The translations under genes and the position numbers were made by a program. From positions 1 through 29,863 of the forward strand of contig CAAGIG010000031.1 of the NCBI GenBank assembly GCA_900769885.1: DNA of 29,863 nucleotides, read 5' to 3'. This DNA comes from Rikenellaceae bacterium (GTDB lineage: Bacteria; Bacteroidota; Bacteroidia; Bacteroidales; UBA932). Below, piece after piece: positions 7,166-15,294 of the stretch. Within the stretch, counting starts at the first letter, position 1. Every line of letters begins with the position of its first letter. The notes beneath the pieces were generated by a model, which worked only from the letters and a program-made list of their open reading frames with translations, was not told the DNA's origin and did not search any database.

Positions 7166-8032
7166 TTATCTCAACAGAATATCACCTGTTCCAAGAAGTC
7201 CCGCTGTAGTGTAAACTTCAACAGTGTAAACACCCTTTGTAAATCCTTGTTCAGCACCGAAATAAACACAAACTTCCACCTCTGAACCTTGATAATCGAC
7301 CTCTCTCGACTCGGTGTAAATCATTTGTTCTCCGGCACTTGTAAAGATTCGTTGCTGATCGTTTGTCATAAGGATTCCATCCGGACCTTTAACCCTGATA
7401 TATACAGTCATAGGACCTTTTGCAGCGATAGAATTCTCTACAAGAGAGAGACAGGTTCTGAGTTTGACAACTCTGCTGCTTCTTTCGGTCTCTTTGTTGG
7501 ATTTGTTAATAGCCACCACATTTACACCACGACCTTTAACCGCTGAACCTTTTTCCACAAGTTTTGCATACTCATCTGTAGTTTTGCTCAACTTTTCATA
7601 CTTTTCGGTAGACTCTTTAGCAATTCTGCGGGCATCTGCTGCATCCTTGCGCAATTCGTTGTTCAAAGTATTTAAAGAGTCGATTTGAACGATGTAATGT
7701 TTCATAATAGAACGGAGAGTTCCCAACTCTTTCTCATATTGTCTGATTTTAGAGCGGTTTGAAGCCTCTGTTTTTTGAATTCTTTCCAAAAGCTGGTCTA
7801 CCTTTTCTCTTTCACGGTCAAGCTGTACATTCAAACTATCGTTATCCGAAGATAGCACTGAGTATTCACCTTGCAGTGAGACAAGCTCCTGAGTAAGTTC
7901 TTCCTTATCCAATGTCAAATCTTCAATCATTGACTGTCTGTCTCTCCACACAAAGAAGAATACTATTGCCAATATTGCGGCCAATGAAGCCAACGCTGCG
8001 ATTATCGCTTTCAATTTCTTGATATCATTCAT
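7166..8032 (-). CDS. Single-pass membrane protein with long coiled coil, function unknown
   Basis: 288 residues. After a short N-terminus comes one membrane helix (about residues 9-29, IIAALASLAAILAIVFFFVW). A long heptad-rich coiled coil spans about 33-165. A globular beta-rich C-terminal domain of about 110 residues follows (TVYIRVKGPDG, VEVCVYFGAEQGF, ending TGDILLR). The layout suggests an inner-membrane protein with the coiled coil in the periplasm, but orientation is inferred. I recognise no named family with confidence; similar proteins occur in Bacteroidota. It directly precedes hemW with one base between genes. The start codon is ATG at 8032. Confidence 0.75.
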   Translation of the reverse strand: MNDIKKLKAIIAALASLAAILAIVFFFVWRDRQSMIEDLTLDKEELTQELVSLQGEYSVLSSDNDSLNVQLDREREKVDQLLERIQKTEASNRSKIRQYEKELGTLRSIMKHYIVQIDSLNTLNNELRKDAADARRIAKESTEKYEKLSKTTDEYAKLVEKGSAVKGRGVNVVAINKSNKETERSSRVVKLRTCLSLVENSIAAKGPMTVYIRVKGPDGILMTNDQQRIFTSAGEQMIYTESREVDYQGSEVEVCVYFGAEQGFTKGVYTVEVYTTAGLLGTGDILLR

Positions 8033-8084
8033 AAAATAGAATCTTTAAAAGTCAATTAATGTGGTAAAAATAGTAAAGATTTTC

Positions 8085-8092
8085 TATTTTTG
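8085..8092 (+). promoter_or_regulatory. Predicted -7 element for the 8115 gene
   Basis: TATTTTTG fits TAnnTTTG and ends 22 bases before the ATG. No convincing -33 element is visible in the AT-rich sequence upstream. Confidence 0.45.
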
Positions 8093-8114
8093 TGAAAACT
8101 AAATAAACATTAAT

Positions 8115-8597
8115 ATGAATCCAACAGCAAAATACCTTTACAGAGCACTAAAATCCTATATCTACTTTCTCATCGTACTAATAGTGATTGTCAGCATCTT
8201 AGTATTGATTACACCCGAATACTCATTTGATATGATTTTCAAAAATGAGGGTGGTATTTTCAGAGAAAACTCCTGGCCCAAAATCCTTGCTATGTTCGGA
8301 GTTTTAGCGTTGATATATCCGGGAATCACTTACGTCAAGAAAGAGGTTCTTATTGAAGGTACCTTTGAGGAGCACAGAAACCAAATCATCGGTGTATTTG
8401 AAAATGCAAACTACGACTGCGTAAGAGAAGATGATGAAAAGGTCTATTTCAGACAACGCAGTGCATTGACCCGAGTAATGAGACTCTGCGAAGATGAAGT
8501 TTCCATTACAAAAGGAGAAGCACCTCTAATCCTCAGTGGAGCGAGAAAAGAGATTATAAGACTAGCATCAGGCATACTTTATGCTACACAGAAATAG
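8115..8597 (+). CDS. Small membrane protein of unknown function
   Basis: 160 residues. Two hydrophobic helices, about residues 15-34 (IYFLIVLIVIVSILVLI) and 56-71 (ILAMFGVLALIYPGITYV), form a hairpin in the membrane. They are followed by a charged cytoplasmic-type domain with alternating strands (VYFRQRSALTRVMRLCEDEVSIT). I do not recognise the family. It sits 22 bases upstream of a DUF2007 gene on the same strand and shares its terminator, so the two likely form one transcript and may act together. Confidence 0.75.
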   Translation: MNPTAKYLYRALKSYIYFLIVLIVIVSILVLITPEYSFDMIFKNEGGIFRENSWPKILAMFGVLALIYPGITYVKKEVLIEGTFEEHRNQIIGVFENANYDCVREDDEKVYFRQRSALTRVMRLCEDEVSITKGEAPLILSGARKEIIRLASGILYATQK

Positions 8598-8619
8598 AGT
8601 AAATTAAAACAGACTAATT

Positions 8620-8832
8620 ATGAAAATCGTAGGTAAATACACTAACTCCTTCTCGGCAAACATTGCAAAAGGAGTCCTTGCGGAAGCGGGTATTGAGGCT
8701 TTTATTCTCAATGAAAATCTGATTTTCTCTGCCGGTCCCGTAAACACCGATCTGCTCGCCATCGAACTTGTTGTTGAAGACGATTTATATGATGCAGCAA
8801 CCCAAGTTCTGAATGCGACACCTATAGAATAA
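8620..8832 (+). CDS. DUF2007 family small protein
   Basis: 70 residues matching the putative signal-transducing DUF2007 pattern: an N-terminal strand, a helix with ANIAKGVLAEAGIEAFILNE, then the strand AIELVVEDD and a C-terminal helix. The ferredoxin-like fold resembles small ligand-binding or regulatory domains; no biochemical role is established to my knowledge. It is the second gene of a two-gene unit ending at a strong hairpin terminator. Confidence 0.82.
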   Translation: MKIVGKYTNSFSANIAKGVLAEAGIEAFILNENLIFSAGPVNTDLLAIELVVEDDLYDAATQVLNATPIE

Positions 8833-8847
8833 TCTCAACTGAAAAAT

Positions 8848-8885
8848 AAAAGACTGCCTCTTTTGAACAGGAGGCAGTCTTTTTT
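8848..8885. terminator. Bidirectional terminator between convergent units
   Basis: The perfect stem AGACTGCCTC (8851-8860) / GAGGCAGTCT (8871-8880), extended by flanking A and T runs, has a T tract to 8885 on the plus strand and the matching A tract before it. It lies 16 bases after the DUF2007 gene and just beyond the DUF3109 stop at 8897, so it can serve both. Confidence 0.9.
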
Positions 8886-8896
8886 ATATCAGACAA

Positions 8897-9487
8897 TTAC
8901 TTATTTACCACAAATTCATTGTAAGCACTCTCGAGTGCTTCATAAAATTCTTCGCCATAGGCATCTTTCAGAGGCTTCTCCAAGAATCTGAATACCGGAA
9001 TTCCCTCTTTTTTCCCTTTTATGAAAGCATCTTTGCAAATGTCCCATCTGTGAAGATTAAGGGCAATCATACCACTCGAAAGTTGGGAAACCCTGATAGG
9101 GTACAATCGGCAAGAGATTGGTTTCACAAAATCAGAACCTCCGCGACAATATGAACGTTCAATTGCACAGAAGCAAGCTCCATTCTCTTCAAAATTGCAA
9201 TAAACGCACTCCTCTCCATCTTTCACCAATGGAGTGACACAATCTCCATCCCCATCAATCTCAAAGAATCCCACCTGGGCAACCCTTTCCCTCCCAATCG
9301 GCGGCATAAGGGGAGAGAATTTTTCATAATTTTCTTCAATTCGCTGAGCCTCCTCTTCCAACATAGGGGCACCACTATCCCCTATCACACAACATACACC
9401 TCCACATTTTTCATAATCACAAGCGAACTTTTCTGTTAAAATTTCGGGAGAGACGATGATATCGTCAATAATTATCATTTGATCCAT
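8897..9487 (-). CDS. DUF3109 family cysteine-rich protein
   Basis: 196 residues with many conserved cysteines: Cys23, Cys28, Cys32 and Cys33 near the start (FACDYEKCGGVCC), then ECVYC, ACFCAIERSYCRGG and PISCRLYPIRV. This pattern is that of DUF3109 and resembles the zinc/iron-binding YkgJ-type clusters, so metal binding is likely but unproven. The function is unknown. It begins one base after the stop of the upstream M16 gene and ends at a bidirectional terminator, so the pair is one transcript. Confidence 0.85.
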   Translation of the reverse strand: MDQMIIIDDIIVSPEILTEKFACDYEKCGGVCCVIGDSGAPMLEEEAQRIEENYEKFSPLMPPIGRERVAQVGFFEIDGDGDCVTPLVKDGEECVYCNFEENGACFCAIERSYCRGGSDFVKPISCRLYPIRVSQLSSGMIALNLHRWDICKDAFIKGKKEGIPVFRFLEKPLKDAYGEEFYEALESAYNEFVVNK

Positions 9488-9488
9488 A

Positions 9489-12275
9489 TTATTCTGCTAA
9501 TACCGAATGTAATGTTATATTTCCTGTACTAAGTATATCCTGCAACATCTGATTTACCCTCGAGGCATTGACTGCATCAATTGCATCATTCCTTTTGGTG
9601 TAGAAATCTTTCTGACTGACAAATCTGTATTTGAGCATCTGCTTCCAGTACTCAAAACTGTTTTCCTGCTGGAATGTTGTTCTGGCCTTAAGATTTTTCT
9701 TGACAGAACTAACCTCATTGGATGTAACACCATTTTCTGCCAATTCCATTATAATCTCGGCAAAACGGTCTTCCAGATAATCGGGATCGAAACTGTTGTA
9801 TGTCGAGAAAGAGAAATCAAGCATAACCACCTCCTGAGGATAACGGAGAAAAGTCATATCTGAATTGATTATAATCCCGTCCATCGAGAGTTTGCGACCC
9901 AAATGGCGCTGGATTATTTTTGAAACAACCTCTGCCAAAGCTCTGTCATCGATATTCATATCGTATAGGAATGTCAGCTTGCAACTGTGCAAAGCCCTTG
10001 GAAACTCCATAGGGATCTTCTCAACCTCTATCTTATCGTAGCCCGCAATGGAGATACTGCGACTCTCCGTTCTACGCTTTAGAACCTTTTCTGTCGGCAT
10101 CGACGCTATATATTTTCGTACGTTCTTAAACAAATCGAACTCAGGGATGTCACCTACGAAAATAAATGAGAACTCCGCAGGGTTTGAATAGAGTGTATTT
10201 ATGAAATTGATAGCCGAATAATAATCGAGCTGCTTCAAAAGTGCAGTATCACCCAAATTGTATTGTTTGTCACCTGTGATGATATTATTTGTGGAAGCCC
10301 TTTGAAATTTTGCAGCAGGGGAGTTCGATGCAAAAGGGGCACACTCCTCTTTCATTGCAAAATATTTATTGAAAGCATACTCATCCGGGGCACACTCCTC
10401 GAAGTAAAGCTGAAGCATCTTCATAAATTCTTCGATATAGTCTTTATGGAAACGGCCCACAAGTTTGGTCTCATCCAATGAAATTTCCCTATGCAACGAG
10501 AAATATGAACCTCGCTGAATCTCCTCTATCTCAGCATAGTTATATCCTCCGGTAAGGTTTATGCGGGCTATATCGTTCAGATACTCTCCCAACATTTCGT
10601 GATTCTCCTCAGAAAGAGAGATTCCCCCTCTTGAAACCGCTTCGAACTCTATCCAGGATGGTTGCTGAACCATTTTCTTATAGGCCACATTCACACCATT
10701 TCTCAATCTGCGGGAGTGGACATCATCTGATGAATATGCTATAAAATGTGAGAACTCCTTGAAATCTTTGCTCCATTGGGAGACTTTCTTTGGTGGAATA
10801 TGATAATAACCACTCAGCGAATCTACCTGAAATGGAGGAAGATTTGGAATTTTCAGGTATTCCAGAGAATCGATATCGACAGGAGAGATGCAGGTAACAA
10901 GGGCATTTTCATTGTCCATCAAAAGCAATCTCATAAAATTATCAATATCTTCTTTTGTGATTTTTTCCTGCAATACGTCTATATAGCTTTTGTACAACTC
11001 CACCCCATTCATACTGTAACCCGATATGAAATTGTTGAAACACAGGGTAAAATAGAATGAGTTGTCCAGCATTGAACGTCTGTCGTACAGAAGCTGAAGA
11101 TTTTTCATAAAATTTTCATTTGCACGCTCATACTCCTGAATATAAGCACCATCACGGACAAGTCTTCCCAATTGGGACAAAATGAAAGTATATCCCTCCT
11201 TATAGTCCGCAGGGGCACATTCGAGATTTACCGACACAGAGTTCAGACCAATGTATGAATCCTTGACAACATCCAGAGCAATCGGATAGAAAGACTGGTT
11301 ATAAATCTCTCTGGAAAGCCTTTGTTTGATAATATCACGAGTCACCTCTGACATATACTCATATACATAAGGTACAGCGGTATTTCTCAGCACTGGTGTG
11401 TGCTCTGTAGTAAAGAATTTCAAAGATATTTCAGCCGAAGAGGCTTCTGAATCTTTAAAATAGAACACTCCGTTTTGTTTCAAAGGTGGAAGTGGAGGAT
11501 AATTCACATCACAAGGGTGAGCACTTTTGGGGATTGTCTGGAACAATGCCTTAAGTCTCGTTTCGACTGCCGAAACATCTATATCTCCCGAAATGACTAT
11601 TGCCTGCAATTCGGGACGGGCATATTTTGAATAAAAGTGACGGACATCCTCCGGTGTATATTTATCAATATGTCTGAAAATCTCTTCCACAGGGAGATTT
11701 GCATAGGGACTTCCGGCATATTGCTCTCTCCTCAACGAGTCCTCAACCCTGGTGGAGAGATTCTGGTCTGCCGAGAGGATATTTCTCAAAAAGGATTTGC
11801 CTCTGTTTACAGAATTTTCATCTATTGAGACATTTGAAGCGACATTGCATAGAGCCAGGAGCATCGAATCGACAATCATTGCATTTTTTTGCAATGGGAC
11901 ATTCCTGCAAAGGAAGGTCATACTTTTATCCTGCATCTCGACCACGAGGTCATTTTTGAAATCGAGTCCCATATTGTCAATGAATGTAAATATCTCACCA
12001 TCAGGGAAATTCCTTGTATCGGTAAGAGACATTGAATTCATCAGATAGACCATCCCAACATTGGATGAGTCCTGCAATGCCATTCCCATTTTTTGAATAA
12101 GTGCAAAATCGGCATAACCTTTGATAGTAGGATTCTTTATCAGATAATAGGTCAAACCGTTCTCCATTTTATTCTTGATAATTCTGGAGTCGTCACCTAA
12201 CGAGCCCACCATTTGTCCCAAAAGAGAATTGACAGACAACAGCAGGGATATAATTATTATTGTAATTCGCTTCAT
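9489..12275 (-). CDS. M16 (insulinase/pitrilysin) family homologue, catalytic residues lost
   Basis: 928 residues from the ATG at 12275; a longer frame exists only from a TTG. The N-terminus is a signal peptide (MKRITIIIISLLLSVNSLLGQ), so the protein is exported. It has the two-lobe length of Bacteroidota M16 peptidases, with the usual segments NGLTYYLIKNP, SPYANLPVEEI, TPEDVRHFYSKYARPEL and IVISGDI. The zinc motif HxxEH is replaced: aligned with GLAHFLEHM the sequence is GMVYLMNSM (residues 74-82), so His, Glu and His are Tyr77, Asn80 and Ser81. The later glutamate is also absent (NRGKSFLRN in place of ERG..EE). It should not be a working zinc protease; it may be a scaffold or partner of an active M16 protein. 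Confidence 0.85.
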   Translation of the reverse strand: MKRITIIIISLLLSVNSLLGQMVGSLGDDSRIIKNKMENGLTYYLIKNPTIKGYADFALIQKMGMALQDSSNVGMVYLMNSMSLTDTRNFPDGEIFTFIDNMGLDFKNDLVVEMQDKSMTFLCRNVPLQKNAMIVDSMLLALCNVASNVSIDENSVNRGKSFLRNILSADQNLSTRVEDSLRREQYAGSPYANLPVEEIFRHIDKYTPEDVRHFYSKYARPELQAIVISGDIDVSAVETRLKALFQTIPKSAHPCDVNYPPLPPLKQNGVFYFKDSEASSAEISLKFFTTEHTPVLRNTAVPYVYEYMSEVTRDIIKQRLSREIYNQSFYPIALDVVKDSYIGLNSVSVNLECAPADYKEGYTFILSQLGRLVRDGAYIQEYERANENFMKNLQLLYDRRSMLDNSFYFTLCFNNFISGYSMNGVELYKSYIDVLQEKITKEDIDNFMRLLLMDNENALVTCISPVDIDSLEYLKIPNLPPFQVDSLSGYYHIPPKKVSQWSKDFKEFSHFIAYSSDDVHSRRLRNGVNVAYKKMVQQPSWIEFEAVSRGGISLSEENHEMLGEYLNDIARINLTGGYNYAEIEEIQRGSYFSLHREISLDETKLVGRFHKDYIEEFMKMLQLYFEECAPDEYAFNKYFAMKEECAPFASNSPAAKFQRASTNNIITGDKQYNLGDTALLKQLDYYSAINFINTLYSNPAEFSFIFVGDIPEFDLFKNVRKYIASMPTEKVLKRRTESRSISIAGYDKIEVEKIPMEFPRALHSCKLTFLYDMNIDDRALAEVVSKIIQRHLGRKLSMDGIIINSDMTFLRYPQEVVMLDFSFSTYNSFDPDYLEDRFAEIIMELAENGVTSNEVSSVKKNLKARTTFQQENSFEYWKQMLKYRFVSQKDFYTKRNDAIDAVNASRVNQMLQDILSTGNITLHSVLAE

Positions 12276-12281
12276 AGAAGG

Positions 12282-12289
12282 CAAAGATA
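12282..12289 (-). promoter_or_regulatory. Predicted -7 element for the M16 homologue
   Basis: TATCTTTG on the minus strand ends only 6 bases before the ATG, with a TCTG -33-like element at 12311-12314 and a 21-base spacer. The transcript would be leaderless or nearly so. Confidence 0.5.
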
Positions 12290-12457
12290 ATAAAAACAGA
12301 GAGATTATGGCAGATATAGGCAAAGCAATGTTTCAAAATTTCATAAACTGCTGGTTTTCAACCTATATCATACCTTCTCACAATATAAATCGGGCCCACA
12401 CTCTTAAAAAGAGAAAAAAATAGGTATCCATTTTATTTATTTTACACATATTTTATA

Positions 12458-12465
12458 TACTTTTG
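12458..12465 (+). promoter_or_regulatory. Predicted -7 element for the TPR protein gene
   Basis: TACTTTTG fits TAnnTTTG, 46 bases before the ATG. It sits in the 236-base divergent gap 12276-12511, which is AT-rich and holds no other gene. Confidence 0.5.
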
Positions 12466-12511
12466 CGGGATATTGACTTTTTGAAAATCAACTAATTATA
12501 TTAATAAAAAA

Positions 12512-13447
12512 ATGAAGAAAGTTTTAATTGTTTTTATCGCACTACTTGCGTCAGTTTCAATCTTTGCACAAGATATGGAATCTGCAACCAACATGTACAA
12601 CGAAGGAGCAACTGCCCTTAACCTTGGCGACAAGGAAACTGCTCTAAAATGTTTCCAGGAAGCTCTCTCACAAGCTGAAATGATTGGTGCAGAAGCTGAG
12701 GAACTTATGTACAATTGTAAAAAAAACATCCCTGTCTTGATTATGTCTATCGGTAAAGAGAAAGCTAACAACGATGACATCGCAGGCGCTATCGCATCAT
12801 TCCAACAAGCTATTGAAAAAGCTGAAGAGTATGGCCAAAGCGACGTTGTAGTGGAAGCTGAATCTCTTATCCCTCAACTTTATATGCAAGAAGGTAATGT
12901 ATGTTTGAAAAACAAAGATTATCAAGGTGCTTTGAATGCATATAACAAAGTAATCGAAATCAACCCTAACGACAGCAACGCATACCTTCGTATCGGTCAG
13001 GCAGCATCTCGTCTTAACGACAATGCTACTGCAATGGATGCTTACAACAAAGCTATCGAACTTGGAAACAAAAACGCAACTAAAGAGGTTGCAAAACTAT
13101 ATTTGGTGATGGCAAACAGCGAACTTAAAGCTAAAAACTACCAGGACGCTATGGACCACGCACTTAAATCAAACGAAATCACAGCTAACCCTACAGCAAT
13201 GCAAATTGCAGGTACTGCAGCTTTGGCTCTTAAAAATTACCCTGCAGCTATCGAGAATTTCGAAGGTTTTGTAGCAGCTAACCCTACAGCAAAAAATGCT
13301 GACCAAATCAGATATCAATTGGCTACAGCATACGAAGCTACAGGCAATAAAGCTGACGCTTGTGTTCAATACAAAGCAATTATGAGCAACCCTCAATTCA
13401 AAGAATTTGCAACACACAAAGTAAACGTAGAACTTAAATGTCAATAA
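12512..13447 (+). CDS. Exported TPR repeat protein
   Basis: 311 residues. A signal peptide (MKKVLIVFIALLASVSIFAQ) is followed by tetratricopeptide repeats, easily seen as Ala/Gly/Tyr helix pairs: YNEGATALNLGDKETALKCF, DYQGALNAYNKVIEINP, YLRIGQAASRLNDNATAMDA and TAALALKNYPAAIENFEGF. It probably acts as a periplasmic protein-interaction scaffold; the partner is unknown. The leader is AT-rich with a TACTTTTG promoter element. The stop overlaps the start of the U32 gene (ATGTCAATAA), so the downstream gene is translationally coupled. Confidence 0.85.
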   Translation: MKKVLIVFIALLASVSIFAQDMESATNMYNEGATALNLGDKETALKCFQEALSQAEMIGAEAEELMYNCKKNIPVLIMSIGKEKANNDDIAGAIASFQQAIEKAEEYGQSDVVVEAESLIPQLYMQEGNVCLKNKDYQGALNAYNKVIEINPNDSNAYLRIGQAASRLNDNATAMDAYNKAIELGNKNATKEVAKLYLVMANSELKAKNYQDAMDHALKSNEITANPTAMQIAGTAALALKNYPAAIENFEGFVAANPTAKNADQIRYQLATAYEATGNKADACVQYKAIMSNPQFKEFATHKVNVELKCQ

Positions 13448-15294
13448 AGCTTGAGCTGTTAGCTCCGGCAAAAAATAAAGACATCGGCATTGCAGCAATT
13501 GATTGCGGTGCCGATGCCGTATATATAGCCGGCCCCTCTTTTGGAGCTCGAGAGCAGGCAGGCAACAGTTTTGAAGATATTGCAAAACTGACAGAATATG
13601 CCCATCAGTTCGGGGTCAAAATCTATTTGACTTTGAATACTATCATATATGACCACGAACTGGAAAAGGCAAGAGAGACTATTTTCAGTGCCTACGATGC
13701 CGGTTGTGACGCCGTCATCATTCAGGATTTGGGCATTTTGAAAATGGAGCTCCCCCCTATTGAGCTTCACGCGTCCACCCAATGTAACATCAGAACAGTC
13801 GCCCAGGCCAGATTTATGGAGTCCCTCGGATTTCCCCGGATAATTCTGGCGAGGGAATTATCTGTCGAGCAAATCAGGGAAATACGCTCTGCAGTAAATT
13901 GCGAAATAGAATCCTTTGTCCACGGTGCCCTTTGTGTAAGCTATAGCGGCCAATGTTATTTGAGCCAATATCTCTCGGGCAGAAGTGCCAACAGAGGCTC
14001 CTGCATCCAGGCTTGCCGTTCAAAATACGACTTGCTCGATATGGACGGGAACACAATCCTGAAAGACAAAAGTATCCTCTCACTCAAGGACTTGTCATTG
14101 GAGGACAAAATCGCAGATATGGCAGATGCAGGTGTCTGCTCTTTCAAAATCGAAGGACGTCTCAAAAACATTTCGTACGTCAAGAATATAGTCCGCAACT
14201 ACAGAAAGGCTCTCGACAAGGTTATAGCCCAAAGCAACGGAAAATATTGTGCTGCATCTTTCGGTAAGGTTACAGGGGGATTTACCCCAAATCCATCTGC
14301 CACTTTCACTAGAGGATTTACCCAATATTTCATCAATGGAAACAGAAGCAAATGGTCCTCATCCGATGTTGCCAAAGGGGTGGGAGAACTTGTCGGAAAT
14401 GTAAACTCGGTCATCTCTATCGGCAAGAATTCAATGACGTTCGCAATTAAGCCGCACGAAAATTTCAGCGGCAAACTAAACAACGGGGACGGACTCTGTT
14501 TTGTAACCAAAAGCGGAGAAGTCGTCGGTGTAAGGGCCGATGTTGTCAACGGTAACAATGTAACTTCCAAGCCATTGAACACTTTGACCAAAGGGGCTAC
14601 CATCTATCGTAACTTCAATCATAAGTTTGAGAAAGAGATTGAAAACAATCTGCCCCAAAGGCTCATTGATACTTACCTCGATATCACATTTACTGAAAAC
14701 TACGAATGTATAATTGAGGCTCACGCCGAAAGCGGTGTTTCATCCAGAGCCATTATAAGTGGAGAGGCTGCCCAAAACAAAGAGTTGGCACTCAGCAATA
14801 TCGTCTCCCAACTTGGCAAGACCAGCGGATTTTTCAAATTTTCAGTAAGAAATACTTTTGGGGAGAATATCCCTTTCATTCCTGCGAAGAACCTCAACTC
14901 TTTGCGCCGTGAACTTGCTCAGGATATGGTGATTGTACCCCCGGAGGAGAATGACAACATTTTTGTTCCGACAGCTCCCTGGGACGAATTGGACAAGAGC
15001 CGTATCATCCTTCCACAAAGGAGAAAATACCTCAATTGTGCCAATACCCTTTCAAAATCTCTCTACAAGGAGATAGGCATCGATGCTGCCGATGCATACG
15101 AATTGACCCCTTCTGACGAGACAGAACTTATGCGCACAAAGTATTGCATAAGAAATGAACTTGGACTTTGCCCAAAAATCAAAAAAGGGGAAAAGGCACT
15201 ACCATTGATATTGGTAAACAATTCCAAAAAGCTTAAAGTGAGCTTTGACTGTGCCCTCTGCGAAATGAGCATTACCCCATATAGAGGTAATTAG
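13438..15294 (+). CDS. Peptidase U32 family protein, RlhA-like
   Basis: 618 residues. U32 proteins are named as peptidases, but the studied members (RlhA, TrhP, UbiU/UbiV) are iron-sulfur proteins for RNA or ubiquinone hydroxylation. The U32 signature is ESFVHGALCVSYSGQC (158-173). Four cysteines, Cys166, Cys173, Cys189 and Cys234, are spaced much like the 4Fe-4S ligands known in UbiU; Cys193 is an alternative to Cys189. The long C-terminal region after about residue 270 resembles RlhA (YdcP), which hydroxylates a cytidine of 23S rRNA, so that role is the best guess. The protein ends with another Cys pair (DCALCEMS). The ATG overlaps the TPR gene stop, and the 3' end overlaps convergent holB by 23 bases. 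Confidence 0.85.
   Translation: MSIKLELLAPAKNKDIGIAAIDCGADAVYIAGPSFGAREQAGNSFEDIAKLTEYAHQFGVKIYLTLNTIIYDHELEKARETIFSAYDAGCDAVIIQDLGILKMELPPIELHASTQCNIRTVAQARFMESLGFPRIILARELSVEQIREIRSAVNCEIESFVHGALCVSYSGQCYLSQYLSGRSANRGSCIQACRSKYDLLDMDGNTILKDKSILSLKDLSLEDKIADMADAGVCSFKIEGRLKNISYVKNIVRNYRKALDKVIAQSNGKYCAASFGKVTGGFTPNPSATFTRGFTQYFINGNRSKWSSSDVAKGVGELVGNVNSVISIGKNSMTFAIKPHENFSGKLNNGDGLCFVTKSGEVVGVRADVVNGNNVTSKPLNTLTKGATIYRNFNHKFEKEIENNLPQRLIDTYLDITFTENYECIIEAHAESGVSSRAIISGEAAQNKELALSNIVSQLGKTSGFFKFSVRNTFGENIPFIPAKNLNSLRRELAQDMVIVPPEENDNIFVPTAPWDELDKSRIILPQRRKYLNCANTLSKSLYKEIGIDAADAYELTPSDETELMRTKYCIRNELGLCPKIKKGEKALPLILVNNSKKLKVSFDCALCEMSITPYRGN

Noticed and set aside
12276..12323. N-terminal extension of the M16 homologue from a TTG
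   Set aside because: The ATG at 12275 is followed by a good signal peptide, and the predicted promoter element lies inside the extension.
15228..15246. AAAGCT/AGCTTT hairpin near the U32/holB overlap as a terminator for holB
   Set aside because: The stem is only 6 bp and only about four Ts follow it on the minus strand.
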